Shown here piece after piece: positions 1 through 6,670 of a DNA stretch of 7,758 bases. The stretch's first letter is position 1, and each line of letters opens with the position of its first letter. The DNA is from Planctomycetota bacterium (GTDB lineage Bacteria; Planctomycetota; GCA-002687715; DRQF01): assembly GCA_015485455.1 (NCBI GenBank), contig WFTN01000333.1:1-7758 (forward strand), in the 5' to 3' direction. The position numbers and the translations under genes are program-made. The notes under the pieces were generated by a model that was not told where the DNA came from, ran no database searches, and saw only the letters and a list, made by a program, of their open reading frames with translations.

Positions 1-729
1 CTCCGCCTTTCCTCCTTTGATGAGGCGCACATCTGGCACCGCTTCGACAAAAATGAAAAACCGCCAAACCAAATAGATGGCCAAAGCGCCTAGGAATAGG
101 AACAGTGCTTGTCGGATGCGCTTGCCCTGATTGCCATCAGCAAAAAAAGGGGCCATGACGAAAATAAATGGTGCGAGTTCATAACTCAAGAATGAAGATA
201 AAAGTAAGAAACCGGCACATTTGAATTTTCCTCTGAGGTAAAACCATATAGCCAAGAGGGTGTAGAGGATGCCCAATTTAGCCATCATGGTGGCCAACCA
301 AATGTGGGTGGTATCTGCGGGATGCAAAACCAGAATGAGCCCGCCGATGAGGGCAGATGGCCAAGAGAAGCGCCGTCGCAGAATCATGGCGAAGAGGACA
401 CCGCTCAAGGTCAAGATAAGCCACTGCAAGTAGAATCCACCGTGAAAGCCAAATAGGTCATAGGCGCTTCGTTGCAGAGCGTATTCGATCGCCCTGAAGG
501 GGCGCGCTTCCCAGCTTTCCCTGAAGATCTCGAAGATCTTGGTGCTTGCAGCCCGGGACTCACCCCAAATGAGATCACCATAAATGGCCCAGTCATCCGC
601 CAAGATGACCATGGATGTGTTATTGTCGTTGTCTAAGCCCAACCGGAAGTCTGCTATCCATGTGGCCAAGCCGATGACAAGGAATGCTTGGCAGCAAGTA
701 AGTCCTATTTTTCCGAGGGGCTTTTTCAT
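1..729 (-). CDS. Multi-pass membrane protein, probable GT-C type glycosyltransferase (N-terminal part, cut by contig start)
   Basis: The frame is open for 243 codons from an ATG at 729 and runs off the window, so only the N-terminus is present. I see a first membrane segment at about residues 9-26, then a periplasm-sized loop with an acidic pair in LADDW (D45, D46) and an ARPF motif (R76, P77). Further hydrophobic segments lie at about 98-117, 122-136, 145-165, 171-195 and 206-229. The HP pair at 136-137 ends the third one. An acidic pair in the first loop, then an RP motif, then a membrane helix ending in HP is the layout of lipid-linked-sugar GT-C transferases (PMT/ArnT/TMTC-like), which glycosylate lipids or proteins on the outer face of the membrane. 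That assignment is from pattern only; donor and acceptor are unknown. The ATG at 729 has GGGAG only 2 bases upstream. An in-frame ATG at 801 would add 24 residues without membrane character and would overlap the divergent hydrolase start, so I prefer 729. Confidence 0.6.
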   Translation of the reverse strand, partial: MKKPLGKIGLTCCQAFLVIGLATWIADFRLGLDNDNNTSMVILADDWAIYGDLIWGESRAASTKIFEIFRESWEARPFRAIEYALQRSAYDLFGFHGGFYLQWLILTLSGVLFAMILRRRFSWPSALIGGLILVLHPADTTHIWLATMMAKLGILYTLLAIWFYLRGKFKCAGFLLLSSFLSYELAPFIFVMAPFFADGNQGKRIRQALFLFLGALAIYLVWRFFIFVEAVPDVRLIKGGKAE

Positions 730-799
730 TGCTCCCAGTGTACGCAAAAAAACTGGAGCGTGCTGAGAGTCAACGACCGACTTGGAAGAGGAGGGCCCC
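730..799. promoter_or_regulatory. Divergent intergenic region between membrane protein and hydrolase
   Basis: These 70 bases separate two genes transcribed away from each other, so they should carry leader sequence and possibly promoter elements for both. On the minus strand a TTGACT (complement of about 772-777) resembles a -35 box, but no good -10 box lies 16-18 bases further on; only a T-run is there. I see no convincing plus-strand promoter, and it may lie inside the minus-strand gene. The role is inferred from position. Confidence 0.3.
789..795 (+). promoter_or_regulatory. Strong Shine-Dalgarno site that fixes the hydrolase start
   Basis: AGGAGGG ends 4 bases before the ATG at 800. It decides between that ATG and an upstream TTG at 782, which lies before the site and would put charged residues ahead of the signal peptide. 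Confidence 0.75.
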
Positions 800-2146
800 A
801 TGCGCCTATGGACATTCTTATTCCTGCTTTTCTGGCTGCCTGGCACGATCGCATGGGCTGGGGAGCAAACAAAACCCCTCGATCGTGGGGCCAAAAAAGA
901 ACTGTCGAAGCTGGCAGTGAAATTCTGGAAGGCCCGGCCTCCCCATTACTTCAAAGAATGGGACCAAGAGCAATGGGCTGCTATTCAGAAGGCGGCACAA
1001 GAATGGGGGGACTTGCCAGAAGGATCATTGGCTGAAATCACTAAGATATTCTGGAAGCCAGCGAAGAAGTGGGGTTCGCGATATGACAAGAAAGTGGGCA
1101 ACAAGGGGATTCTCAAGACCCCTTATGGCGATGCTTGGTTCTACATCAAAGGTGCCGGGGCGAAGAAAGGCCTGGTCATCGGCCTGCATGGAGGAGGAGA
1201 AGGAGCGGGTAGCGCCGACGAACCAGCCGGCACGTGGTCTATGAAGGGGACCATGGGCATGTATCCCCAAGGAATTCGCTTGGTTCACGATACTTGGAAC
1301 ACGGTTCACGGCGAGCGTTTGATTCTGAGCATGATAGAGATTGCTAAGTGCAAGTATCAAATCGATCCGAATCGGGTTTATAGCATGGGATTCTCCATGG
1401 GAGGCACTGGTAGCTGGTTCATGGCTGGCCGCCACACAGATCTTTTGGCTGGCGCCATGCCTTGTGCTGGCGTCTTGATGGCAAGGCCAAAAAGCCAGCT
1501 TCCCAAGAAAGAACAGATTGAGGATGTCCAACATGGACTGGTGCCCAACGTTCGAAACTTGGCCATGTGGTATTTTATTGGGCTCTCCGACGTCAATTGT
1601 ATGCCTGGCACCTATCTCTTTGTCGAAGACATGCTGAAAGAACTGAAGGAGTCCGATCCTCGTGGCTACAGCAAGATTCACTTCAAGACCTATCCTGGTT
1701 TAGCTCATGCCATGGCTCCGGGCGAGCCTCACAATGGCATTCGCTTCATGTCCAAGCAAAAGCGTGACACTTTCCCACAGACCGTGGTTTGGGAATATGT
1801 TTCTCGGCCCTATCCACGCTGGAACGCCCGGGAGAAGGTGAAGCGATTTCGCAAAGAGTCCTTTTATTGGCTCCGCTGCCCCGAGGCTCAAGACCGGCAA
1901 ATTATCCGGGCTAGCCGTAAGGGCAATAGGATTGACTTGGAGATCGAAGGCGGGCCTGGGGATGCCAAGGGAGTTTCGATCATGCTGAATGCATCCATGA
2001 TTGATGTGCAACAGGATGTAGAAGTCTTTTTGGAAGGAAGCCGCATTTATAAGGGTAAACCCAAGCCGAATCTGGCATCTTTTCTCACCAGTCTCAATGA
2101 TCGGGCCGACCGAGAAATGTTATTCGACCGCCAAATTGATTTTTGA
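800..2146 (+). CDS. Secreted alpha/beta hydrolase (PHB-depolymerase/predicted-peptidase-like esterase) with C-terminal beta module
   Basis: This 448-residue protein starts with a Sec signal peptide: MR, a hydrophobic core at 3-17, and an AWA cleavage motif at 18-20. A helical, Trp-rich stretch follows (about 30-95). The hydrolase domain spans about 105-335 and has an HGGG oxyanion-hole motif (130-133), a nucleophile elbow GFSMG (Ser199), a likely acid in GLSD (Asp264) and a catalytic His in GLAHAM (His303). The triad is complete and in order, so it is probably an active serine esterase. The DPNRVYSMGFSMGG stretch is typical of secreted esterases of the LpqC / predicted-peptidase families. Residues about 340-448 form a separate beta-rich module with a GNRIDLEI-like strand and an FLEGSRIYKG strand, possibly Ig-like and for substrate or surface contact. 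Substrate cannot be read from sequence; polyester, acyl or carbohydrate esters are all possible. Start 800 is chosen for the Shine-Dalgarno site and the clean signal peptide. It is a stand-alone gene, 125 bases ahead of the ABC operon. Confidence 0.85.
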   Translation: MRLWTFLFLLFWLPGTIAWAGEQTKPLDRGAKKELSKLAVKFWKARPPHYFKEWDQEQWAAIQKAAQEWGDLPEGSLAEITKIFWKPAKKWGSRYDKKVGNKGILKTPYGDAWFYIKGAGAKKGLVIGLHGGGEGAGSADEPAGTWSMKGTMGMYPQGIRLVHDTWNTVHGERLILSMIEIAKCKYQIDPNRVYSMGFSMGGTGSWFMAGRHTDLLAGAMPCAGVLMARPKSQLPKKEQIEDVQHGLVPNVRNLAMWYFIGLSDVNCMPGTYLFVEDMLKELKESDPRGYSKIHFKTYPGLAHAMAPGEPHNGIRFMSKQKRDTFPQTVVWEYVSRPYPRWNAREKVKRFRKESFYWLRCPEAQDRQIIRASRKGNRIDLEIEGGPGDAKGVSIMLNASMIDVQQDVEVFLEGSRIYKGKPKPNLASFLTSLNDRADREMLFDRQIDF

Positions 2147-2271
2147 TTCCAACACGAGATGGGAAAAAACGTAGCCCGAAACTTGGGGAAGTAATGCTGG
2201 CGGGGATTACTTGGATCGGTTAACCCTATCGGTGAGCGGAACAATAAGCACAGGGACACGACCCAACTGAC
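2147..2271. other. Intergenic gap before the ABC-transporter operon
   Basis: There is no credible reading frame here. It must hold the end of the hydrolase transcript and probably the operon promoter. I see no GC-rich hairpin with a T-run, so no intrinsic terminator. The only ordered element is the inverted repeat at 2189-2212, followed by an 8-bp palindrome and a short direct repeat. A possible TTAACC (2220-2225) and ACAATA (2241-2246) pair is too degenerate and badly spaced to call a promoter. Confidence 0.5.
2189..2212. repeat. Perfect 7-bp inverted repeat, possible operator
   Basis: AAGTAAT (2189-2195) and ATTACTT (2206-2212) are exact reverse complements around a 10-base GC-rich centre. 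Just downstream are the palindrome GGTTAACC (2218-2225) and a direct repeat of ATCGGT (2215-2220 and 2228-2233). The spacing suits a dimeric regulator about 60 bases before the ABC gene. The arms are AT-rich and lack a T-run, so a terminator is unlikely. A chance occurrence cannot be excluded. Confidence 0.35.
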
Positions 2272-4107
2272 ATGTCATTAAAACTGATTCAGGTTGACCA
2301 CTCCTATGGCAAGCGAGCAGCGCTCCAAGGGGTGAACTTAGAGATTCATCACGGCGACTGCTACGGCTTTATTGGCCACAACGGTGCGGGTAAGACCACA
2401 GCGATGCGCATCGCCTTGGGGTTGATTCAACCGACCCATGGGCGGGTTGTGGTGGATGGTTATGACGCTCATGAGTTTCCCTTGGAAGCGCGGGCCCGTA
2501 TGGGGGGACTCATCGAACGCCCCGGGTTCTTTGACTATTGGGATGGTCCCCGCAATTTACGCATGCTGGCAAAACTTCAGGGCTTAGAAAGTAAGACCAT
2601 TGCCAACCATTGCGAAGAACTCATGGAACTTGTGGGGCTGGGACACGTATTAGACTTGCCGGTGCGGGCTTATTCACAAGGTATGCGCCAACGACTCGGC
2701 ATTGCCCAGGCGCTCATGGGACGACCGCGCTACTTGCTCTTAGATGAACCAGGGAACGGACTCGACCCTGAAGGCTTAGCGGAAATGCGCCGCCTTTTGC
2801 AAAGGCTGACTCGTGATGAAGGGATGACTGTTCTTCTTTCGAGTCATCAACTCCATGAAGTCGCCGAAATTTGCAACCGAATTGCTGTGTTGAAAAAGGG
2901 CAAGGTGCTGTTGGAGGATGATGCCCAGGGCATTCTCTTGAGCGGACGGCCTCTTTTTGAGTTCAAAACATCAAAGCCTGAGGAAGCCCAGGCTGCCATG
3001 GTTGAGCTGGGTCTAACAGTTGAACAAGACCTCTCTGGAGGTTTGATCGTTGACGTGGGAGATTTCCCACCCTCCGCCATCAACAAGGCTCTGGTTGAAA
3101 AAGCTATTCCTTTGGACTCATTCTCCCGCAAGGCTCCCTCTCTCGAAGAAATCTACCTGGAGATTCAAACGCCGAAATCGGCCAAGAGTGCCGAAGAAAA
3201 ATCTGAAGAATCAAAGGATGAATCGCCGGGTGAACACCTTTCTCCGCCACGAGAGATTCTTCGTGCTATGGGTTACGAATGGCGACGTTTGTGCTCTCGC
3301 AAGATCTTCTTCGCCGCTTTGACTTTACCGTTCTTAGTGGCCTTCTGGGATATTCGCTCGCGCTTTGTTCTGGCGGAAGCTGCTTTGCAGAAGATGGCTG
3401 AGGATGGGCTGGCGAGTACGACGGGTGTAACAGCTTTCGAAGGCGTGGTCTGGGGCTTGCGAACATCTCTGATTCTGGCGTCGATGATTTTTTGTGGCTT
3501 GGCCAGTCAGTCTTTGGCAGGGGAGTTGGATCGAGGTACGTTGAGGAATGCTCTCTTGCGACCGGTGCGGCGGTCTCGCTTGGCAATCGGCAAACTTCTT
3601 ACTTTGTTGTCTTGTGCCGCTGTGACTTACATAGCCCTCATTGGCTTTGTCTATGGCGTCTCGGCCTACTATTTTGATTTTAGCCCCTTGGTGGAAATTC
3701 TTCCCAATGGTGAATTCTACAACTACATCAAATTAGACGTACTGGAAGACGCCCTCAGAACAGCCTTGATTTCGGGTCTTTTGCCCATGCTGACTTACAC
3801 GCTCTTAGGTTTTGCGGCGGGGGCATTGGCAAGAAACCCGACGGCGGCTCTCATTTACGTCATTGGTGGCGTATTTGGCTTGGACTTGATGAGGTCTCAA
3901 CTGCCAGCACGCAGCGATGAGAAGTGGCTGCCCTCTTCCCATTTGCCTTCGAAGTTAGGGGACACATCTTTCTTGCGTCACTACGAAGATGTGGTCACAA
4001 ACGTGAGTAATGTTACAGAAGTCAGTTCTCAGTACTACCTCGTTCCTTGGTGTTTGCTGTCCTTCCTAATCGCTGTCCTTGTGGTGGCCAAAAGAGATGT
4101 CCGATGA
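2272..4107 (+). CDS. ABC-2 type exporter, ATPase and permease fused in one polypeptide
   Basis: This 611-residue protein has an N-terminal ATPase domain of the BcrA/NatA/CcmA class. It shows Walker A GHNGAGKTT (35-43), an IERPGFF region at the Q-loop position (81-87), the ABC signature YSQGM (134-138), Walker B LLLDEP (155-160), the D-loop NGLD (162-165) and the switch His192. All key residues are present, so it should hydrolyse ATP. A C-terminal regulatory extension (about 222-298) leads into a charged Ser/Glu/Lys linker (about 300-322). The permease half has about six membrane segments (near 346-360, 398-416, 440-467, 493-519, 523-540, 588-606). It carries the ABC-2 motif GELDRGTLRNALLRP (417-431) between segments 2 and 3, and sizeable external loops at about 361-395 and 541-588. 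Two copies would make a full exporter. The start is the only candidate after an in-frame TAA at 2245, yet the Shine-Dalgarno match is poor (AGGGA about 15 bases upstream). The last 4 bases overlap the next gene. The cargo is unknown. Confidence 0.92.
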   Translation: MSLKLIQVDHSYGKRAALQGVNLEIHHGDCYGFIGHNGAGKTTAMRIALGLIQPTHGRVVVDGYDAHEFPLEARARMGGLIERPGFFDYWDGPRNLRMLAKLQGLESKTIANHCEELMELVGLGHVLDLPVRAYSQGMRQRLGIAQALMGRPRYLLLDEPGNGLDPEGLAEMRRLLQRLTRDEGMTVLLSSHQLHEVAEICNRIAVLKKGKVLLEDDAQGILLSGRPLFEFKTSKPEEAQAAMVELGLTVEQDLSGGLIVDVGDFPPSAINKALVEKAIPLDSFSRKAPSLEEIYLEIQTPKSAKSAEEKSEESKDESPGEHLSPPREILRAMGYEWRRLCSRKIFFAALTLPFLVAFWDIRSRFVLAEAALQKMAEDGLASTTGVTAFEGVVWGLRTSLILASMIFCGLASQSLAGELDRGTLRNALLRPVRRSRLAIGKLLTLLSCAAVTYIALIGFVYGVSAYYFDFSPLVEILPNGEFYNYIKLDVLEDALRTALISGLLPMLTYTLLGFAAGALARNPTAALIYVIGGVFGLDLMRSQLPARSDEKWLPSSHLPSKLGDTSFLRHYEDVVTNVSNVTEVSSQYYLVPWCLLSFLIAVLVVAKRDVR

Positions 4108-5105
4108 AACATGGATACCCAAATTACTTCTTTCTTTTGCTGGTTTTCGTGTGTTTGACTTCTTGCTCAAGCCTCAAACGCAAGTTGGCGAAGGAACCGC
4201 CACCTTTGGCGGACATGGAAGCTCCCTTAGATTTACAAGACGAGCCAGAAGATGAAGAAGCTCGTCTCATGCTGGACAAAGGGGCCTTTTCTGGCATTTA
4301 CGTCAAAGAAGGAGAAGCATCCCTTGATGACATGCTGGACGAAGAAGGCGGTAGCGGCGTTGTTGTAGACCATGTGGTCGAAAACTCCCCAGGTGCCCGG
4401 GCCAAGATCAGAGAAGGGGACATTCTTATTGAAGCCACCTTGAACGATGGTGAGCCCCAGGAACTCTCTTGGCCCAGTGAATGGCGCAACATCGAGCTGG
4501 CGACGAAACCTGGTTCCCAGGTGCATCTTCTTCTTGACCGGGCGGGACAAGAGTTTGAGACGACGGTCACCTTTGAGACTCGCTTGGCAGCCGCATCAAG
4601 AACGAAATCGGCGAGCTTTCGTGAGGAAGAGAAGGTCGGTTTGGTGCTGCGGACAGCCACGGAGGTGGAGTCACGGGCAGCGGGCTTGGGGCCAGGTGGT
4701 GGGGCGGTTGTCATTGGACTTTCGAAAGCGAGTCCTTGGCGCGCTGCGGGAATCAAATTTCGCGACCTCATCGTTGAAGTGGATGGTAGGCCTGTGGCCC
4801 ACCCCCAAGTGCTCTTAGAAGCAATTCGGACCAAGGAGGTCGGGGATAAACTCGATTTGCTTGTCTTTCGCAATAACGATCGCTTTGAGACGAAAGCACA
4901 TCTGACCACCCGGGATTCTGAGTTCGAAAGTTTCAGTATTCCCATTTTGTTCAGCTACGAGAGCAAGGGTGAAGTGAGTGATACCTCCCTGCTCTTCGGT
5001 CTTTTTGGTTATGAGCAAACGGCTGCGGCTTGGGAAGTGACGCTCTTGTGGTTCATTACTTTTGGTGGCGGCGATTCCGACGAATTAGAAGAGGTTGATT
5101 CCTAA
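4104..5105 (+). CDS. Envelope lipoprotein with two PDZ domains, no protease domain
   Basis: This 333-residue protein begins with a lipoprotein signal: a hydrophobic stretch at 8-19 and lipobox LTSC, with acylated Cys21. Residues 22-23 are Ser-Ser; lack of Asp at +2 favours the outer membrane under the enterobacterial Lol rule. An acidic, Pro-rich tether covers about 30-58. PDZ domain 1 (about 62-158) has VVVDHVVENSPGARAKIREGDIL (86-108), with the SPG...A...GD pattern of HtrA/RseP/CtpA-type PDZ. PDZ domain 2 (about 178-268) has GAVVIGL (200-206), SPWRAAGI (210-217) and DLIVEVDGRPV (221-231). There is no trypsin-like, S41 or M50 catalytic segment, so it is a binding adaptor, not a protease. The tail (279-320) has three aromatic beta strands, then an acidic end (324-332). 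The ATG at 4104 sits in ATGA over the ABC stop. An upstream in-frame TTG at 4047 would hide the lipobox signal behind a polar, Cys-rich leader and was rejected. Confidence 0.85.
   Translation: MKHGYPNYFFLLLVFVCLTSCSSLKRKLAKEPPPLADMEAPLDLQDEPEDEEARLMLDKGAFSGIYVKEGEASLDDMLDEEGGSGVVVDHVVENSPGARAKIREGDILIEATLNDGEPQELSWPSEWRNIELATKPGSQVHLLLDRAGQEFETTVTFETRLAAASRTKSASFREEEKVGLVLRTATEVESRAAGLGPGGGAVVIGLSKASPWRAAGIKFRDLIVEVDGRPVAHPQVLLEAIRTKEVGDKLDLLVFRNNDRFETKAHLTTRDSEFESFSIPILFSYESKGEVSDTSLLFGLFGYEQTAAAWEVTLLWFITFGGGDSDELEEVDS
5087..5094 (+). promoter_or_regulatory. Shine-Dalgarno site for the first VCBS protein, inside the PDZ gene
   Basis: AGAAGAGG lies 10 bases before the ATG at 5105, within the last codons of the PDZ lipoprotein gene. 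Together with the TAATG overlap it supports translational coupling and confirms the start. Confidence 0.55.
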
Positions 5106-6670
5106 TGAGATTTTTTGTCCTTCTCTTATGCCTCGCGTCATACGCTTTGGGTCAAAAGTTGCCATCGGACGCGGCAAGCGTCCAACTACCAGCAAGCCAC
5201 AAAGCTTCTGGTGTGCTAGCTGCGGACGTGAATGGCGATGATCTCCTCGACCTCGTGATGACTGCGGTGAAAAGGGGGGAAGAAACCAAACGGTTCATGA
5301 GGGTCTATCTCCGTCGCCCCCAAGGTGGTTTCGCCGTCGAGCCAGACTATAAAATTGATTTACACAGAGAATTTACCGCCTTTCTTATTGCCGATGTTTT
5401 GCCCAAGAACGCCGGCAAAGAGATTGTCCTATTGAGCGGGGCAAGGGCGGTAGCTTGGCTGAAAGAAAAAACCGGACGGGCCCAGTGGGTCTCCCTTTTC
5501 CGTTGCAAATTCATTCTTCAGCGATCTCGTTCTGGCCGAATCCTGCATATGCCTGACTTGGCAGAGGATTTGGACGGCGACGGCTTGGTTGATTTCTTGA
5601 TTCCTCAGCATCAGTCCTACGGCGTTTTCCTGCAAAATTCTCAGGGTCGCTTTGACCACCAAGTCGACTTGGTGTTGCCACCGGCAAATACTGCTGCCAC
5701 GGCGAAGAAATCTGGTTCTGTTCGCTTGAGTCGCCGATCAGTGGCGGTGAGTTTGAAGCTTCCTGAATTTGAAAAAGCCCGCACTGGCAAGACGCTGCGC
5801 AGACGTTTAGTCGATTCAACAGAATGGGCCTGGCGCCCTCGTTTGGTCGATTTCGATGGTGACGGCCACAAAGATCTCTTGGTTCGAGGGAGCCACGAAG
5901 TGTTCTTGTGGCTCAATCTCACCTCTAAGAGTGAAGAAACCCCCAATGACCGCTACGATGTTCCTGTTGTAGCTGATCGTTCGCGCCTAGTTGACATCGC
6001 TTATAGCAGCCACTTTCTTGACCTCAATGGTGACAAACGGACAGACTCCGTCATGATCGCCGGAGACCAACGGTCAGACAAACCTCGCACACAGATATTG
6101 GTGTTTCAACAGGGTGGCGCGAAGACAACAAAGGCCTCGCCACTTTTTGGCGACAAGGGGATTCCCAGCCAGTTGATTGTGTTGGCAGGATTCACTGGGG
6201 CTACGGATTTCTTTGACGTGAATGGTGATGGTCGCCTTGATTTGATTATTGGCTCTTTGCGTCAAGACATCATCGATAAGCTACGAGAGAGCTCCCGAGA
6301 AAAGACAGAGGTAGAACTCTATGTCTACTACAATCAAGGTGGATCCTTTTCTCGCGCCCCGGATATCCGTCAGACATTTGAAATGAAGTTGGAAGGTTTG
6401 CGTGCTCTGTCATCAGGTTTTTTGGCCAAGTTTATCCCTGATGTGACCGGGGATGGTATTGGTGAACTGGTGACCCGTACAAGACCTGATCGCATTGACG
6501 TCCATTACTTTCGCAAGTCACGGGATGGTTCCCTGAGCATGTTCAAGACACCACTCTGGTCGTTCAAATTAAATCGCAAGGCGGATCTTTTCGTCTTGCA
6601 ACCCACGGCGAAGGAAAAACCAGGCATTTTGGTGGTTGATTCTAATCTTGTGACGATTGTGAGGTTTTGA
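5105..6670 (+). CDS. Secreted VCBS/FG-GAP beta-propeller protein, first of a tandem pair
   Basis: This 521-residue protein has a signal peptide (hydrophobic 2-13, likely cut after ALG at 16, before Gln17). No membrane segment follows. Calcium-type Asp-rich loops of the integrin/FG-GAP kind recur: DVNGDDLLD (41-49), DLDGDGLVD (155-163), DFDGDGHKD (249-257), DLNGDKRTD (306-314), DVNGDGRLD (371-379) and DVTGDGIGE (446-454). A degenerate one in ADVLPKNAGKEIVLL (96-110) gives about seven blades, which fits one full beta-propeller. Between blades 3 and 4 (about 190-240) is a basic, Ser-rich insertion. No enzyme motif is visible, so a calcium-stabilised binding or scaffold role is likely (inference). 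It overlaps the PDZ gene by one base and the next gene by one base, so the three are probably made together. The ligand is unknown; residence in the periplasm, on the surface or outside the cell cannot be told apart. Confidence 0.85.
   Translation: MRFFVLLLCLASYALGQKLPSDAASVQLPASHKASGVLAADVNGDDLLDLVMTAVKRGEETKRFMRVYLRRPQGGFAVEPDYKIDLHREFTAFLIADVLPKNAGKEIVLLSGARAVAWLKEKTGRAQWVSLFRCKFILQRSRSGRILHMPDLAEDLDGDGLVDFLIPQHQSYGVFLQNSQGRFDHQVDLVLPPANTAATAKKSGSVRLSRRSVAVSLKLPEFEKARTGKTLRRRLVDSTEWAWRPRLVDFDGDGHKDLLVRGSHEVFLWLNLTSKSEETPNDRYDVPVVADRSRLVDIAYSSHFLDLNGDKRTDSVMIAGDQRSDKPRTQILVFQQGGAKTTKASPLFGDKGIPSQLIVLAGFTGATDFFDVNGDGRLDLIIGSLRQDIIDKLRESSREKTEVELYVYYNQGGSFSRAPDIRQTFEMKLEGLRALSSGFLAKFIPDVTGDGIGELVTRTRPDRIDVHYFRKSRDGSLSMFKTPLWSFKLNRKADLFVLQPTAKEKPGILVVDSNLVTIVRF

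Noticed and set aside
782..799. Upstream TTG start adding six residues to the secreted hydrolase
   Set aside because: The TTG precedes the AGGAGGG site and adds acidic residues in front of an otherwise perfect signal peptide.
1190..1205. GGAGGAGGAGAAGGAG purine run, possible internal ribosome site or microsatellite
   Set aside because: It simply encodes the Gly-rich oxyanion loop (GGGEG) of the hydrolase and no start codon of a separate gene follows.
1025..1681. A 218-codon open frame on the minus strand
   Set aside because: It is antisense to the hydrolase catalytic domain, shows no family pattern, and the plus-strand triad is unmistakable.
2150..2188. Possible intrinsic terminator after the hydrolase gene
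   Set aside because: CCCGAAACTTGGGG looks hairpin-like but its arms pair over only a few bases and no T-run follows.
4047..4103. Upstream TTG start adding 19 residues to the PDZ lipoprotein
   Set aside because: It would lie deep inside the ABC gene and mask the lipoprotein signal; the ATGA overlap at 4104 is the usual arrangement.
4298..4945. A 215-codon open frame on the minus strand
   Set aside because: It is Ser/Pro/Arg-rich antisense sequence over the two PDZ domains, typical of a shadow frame.
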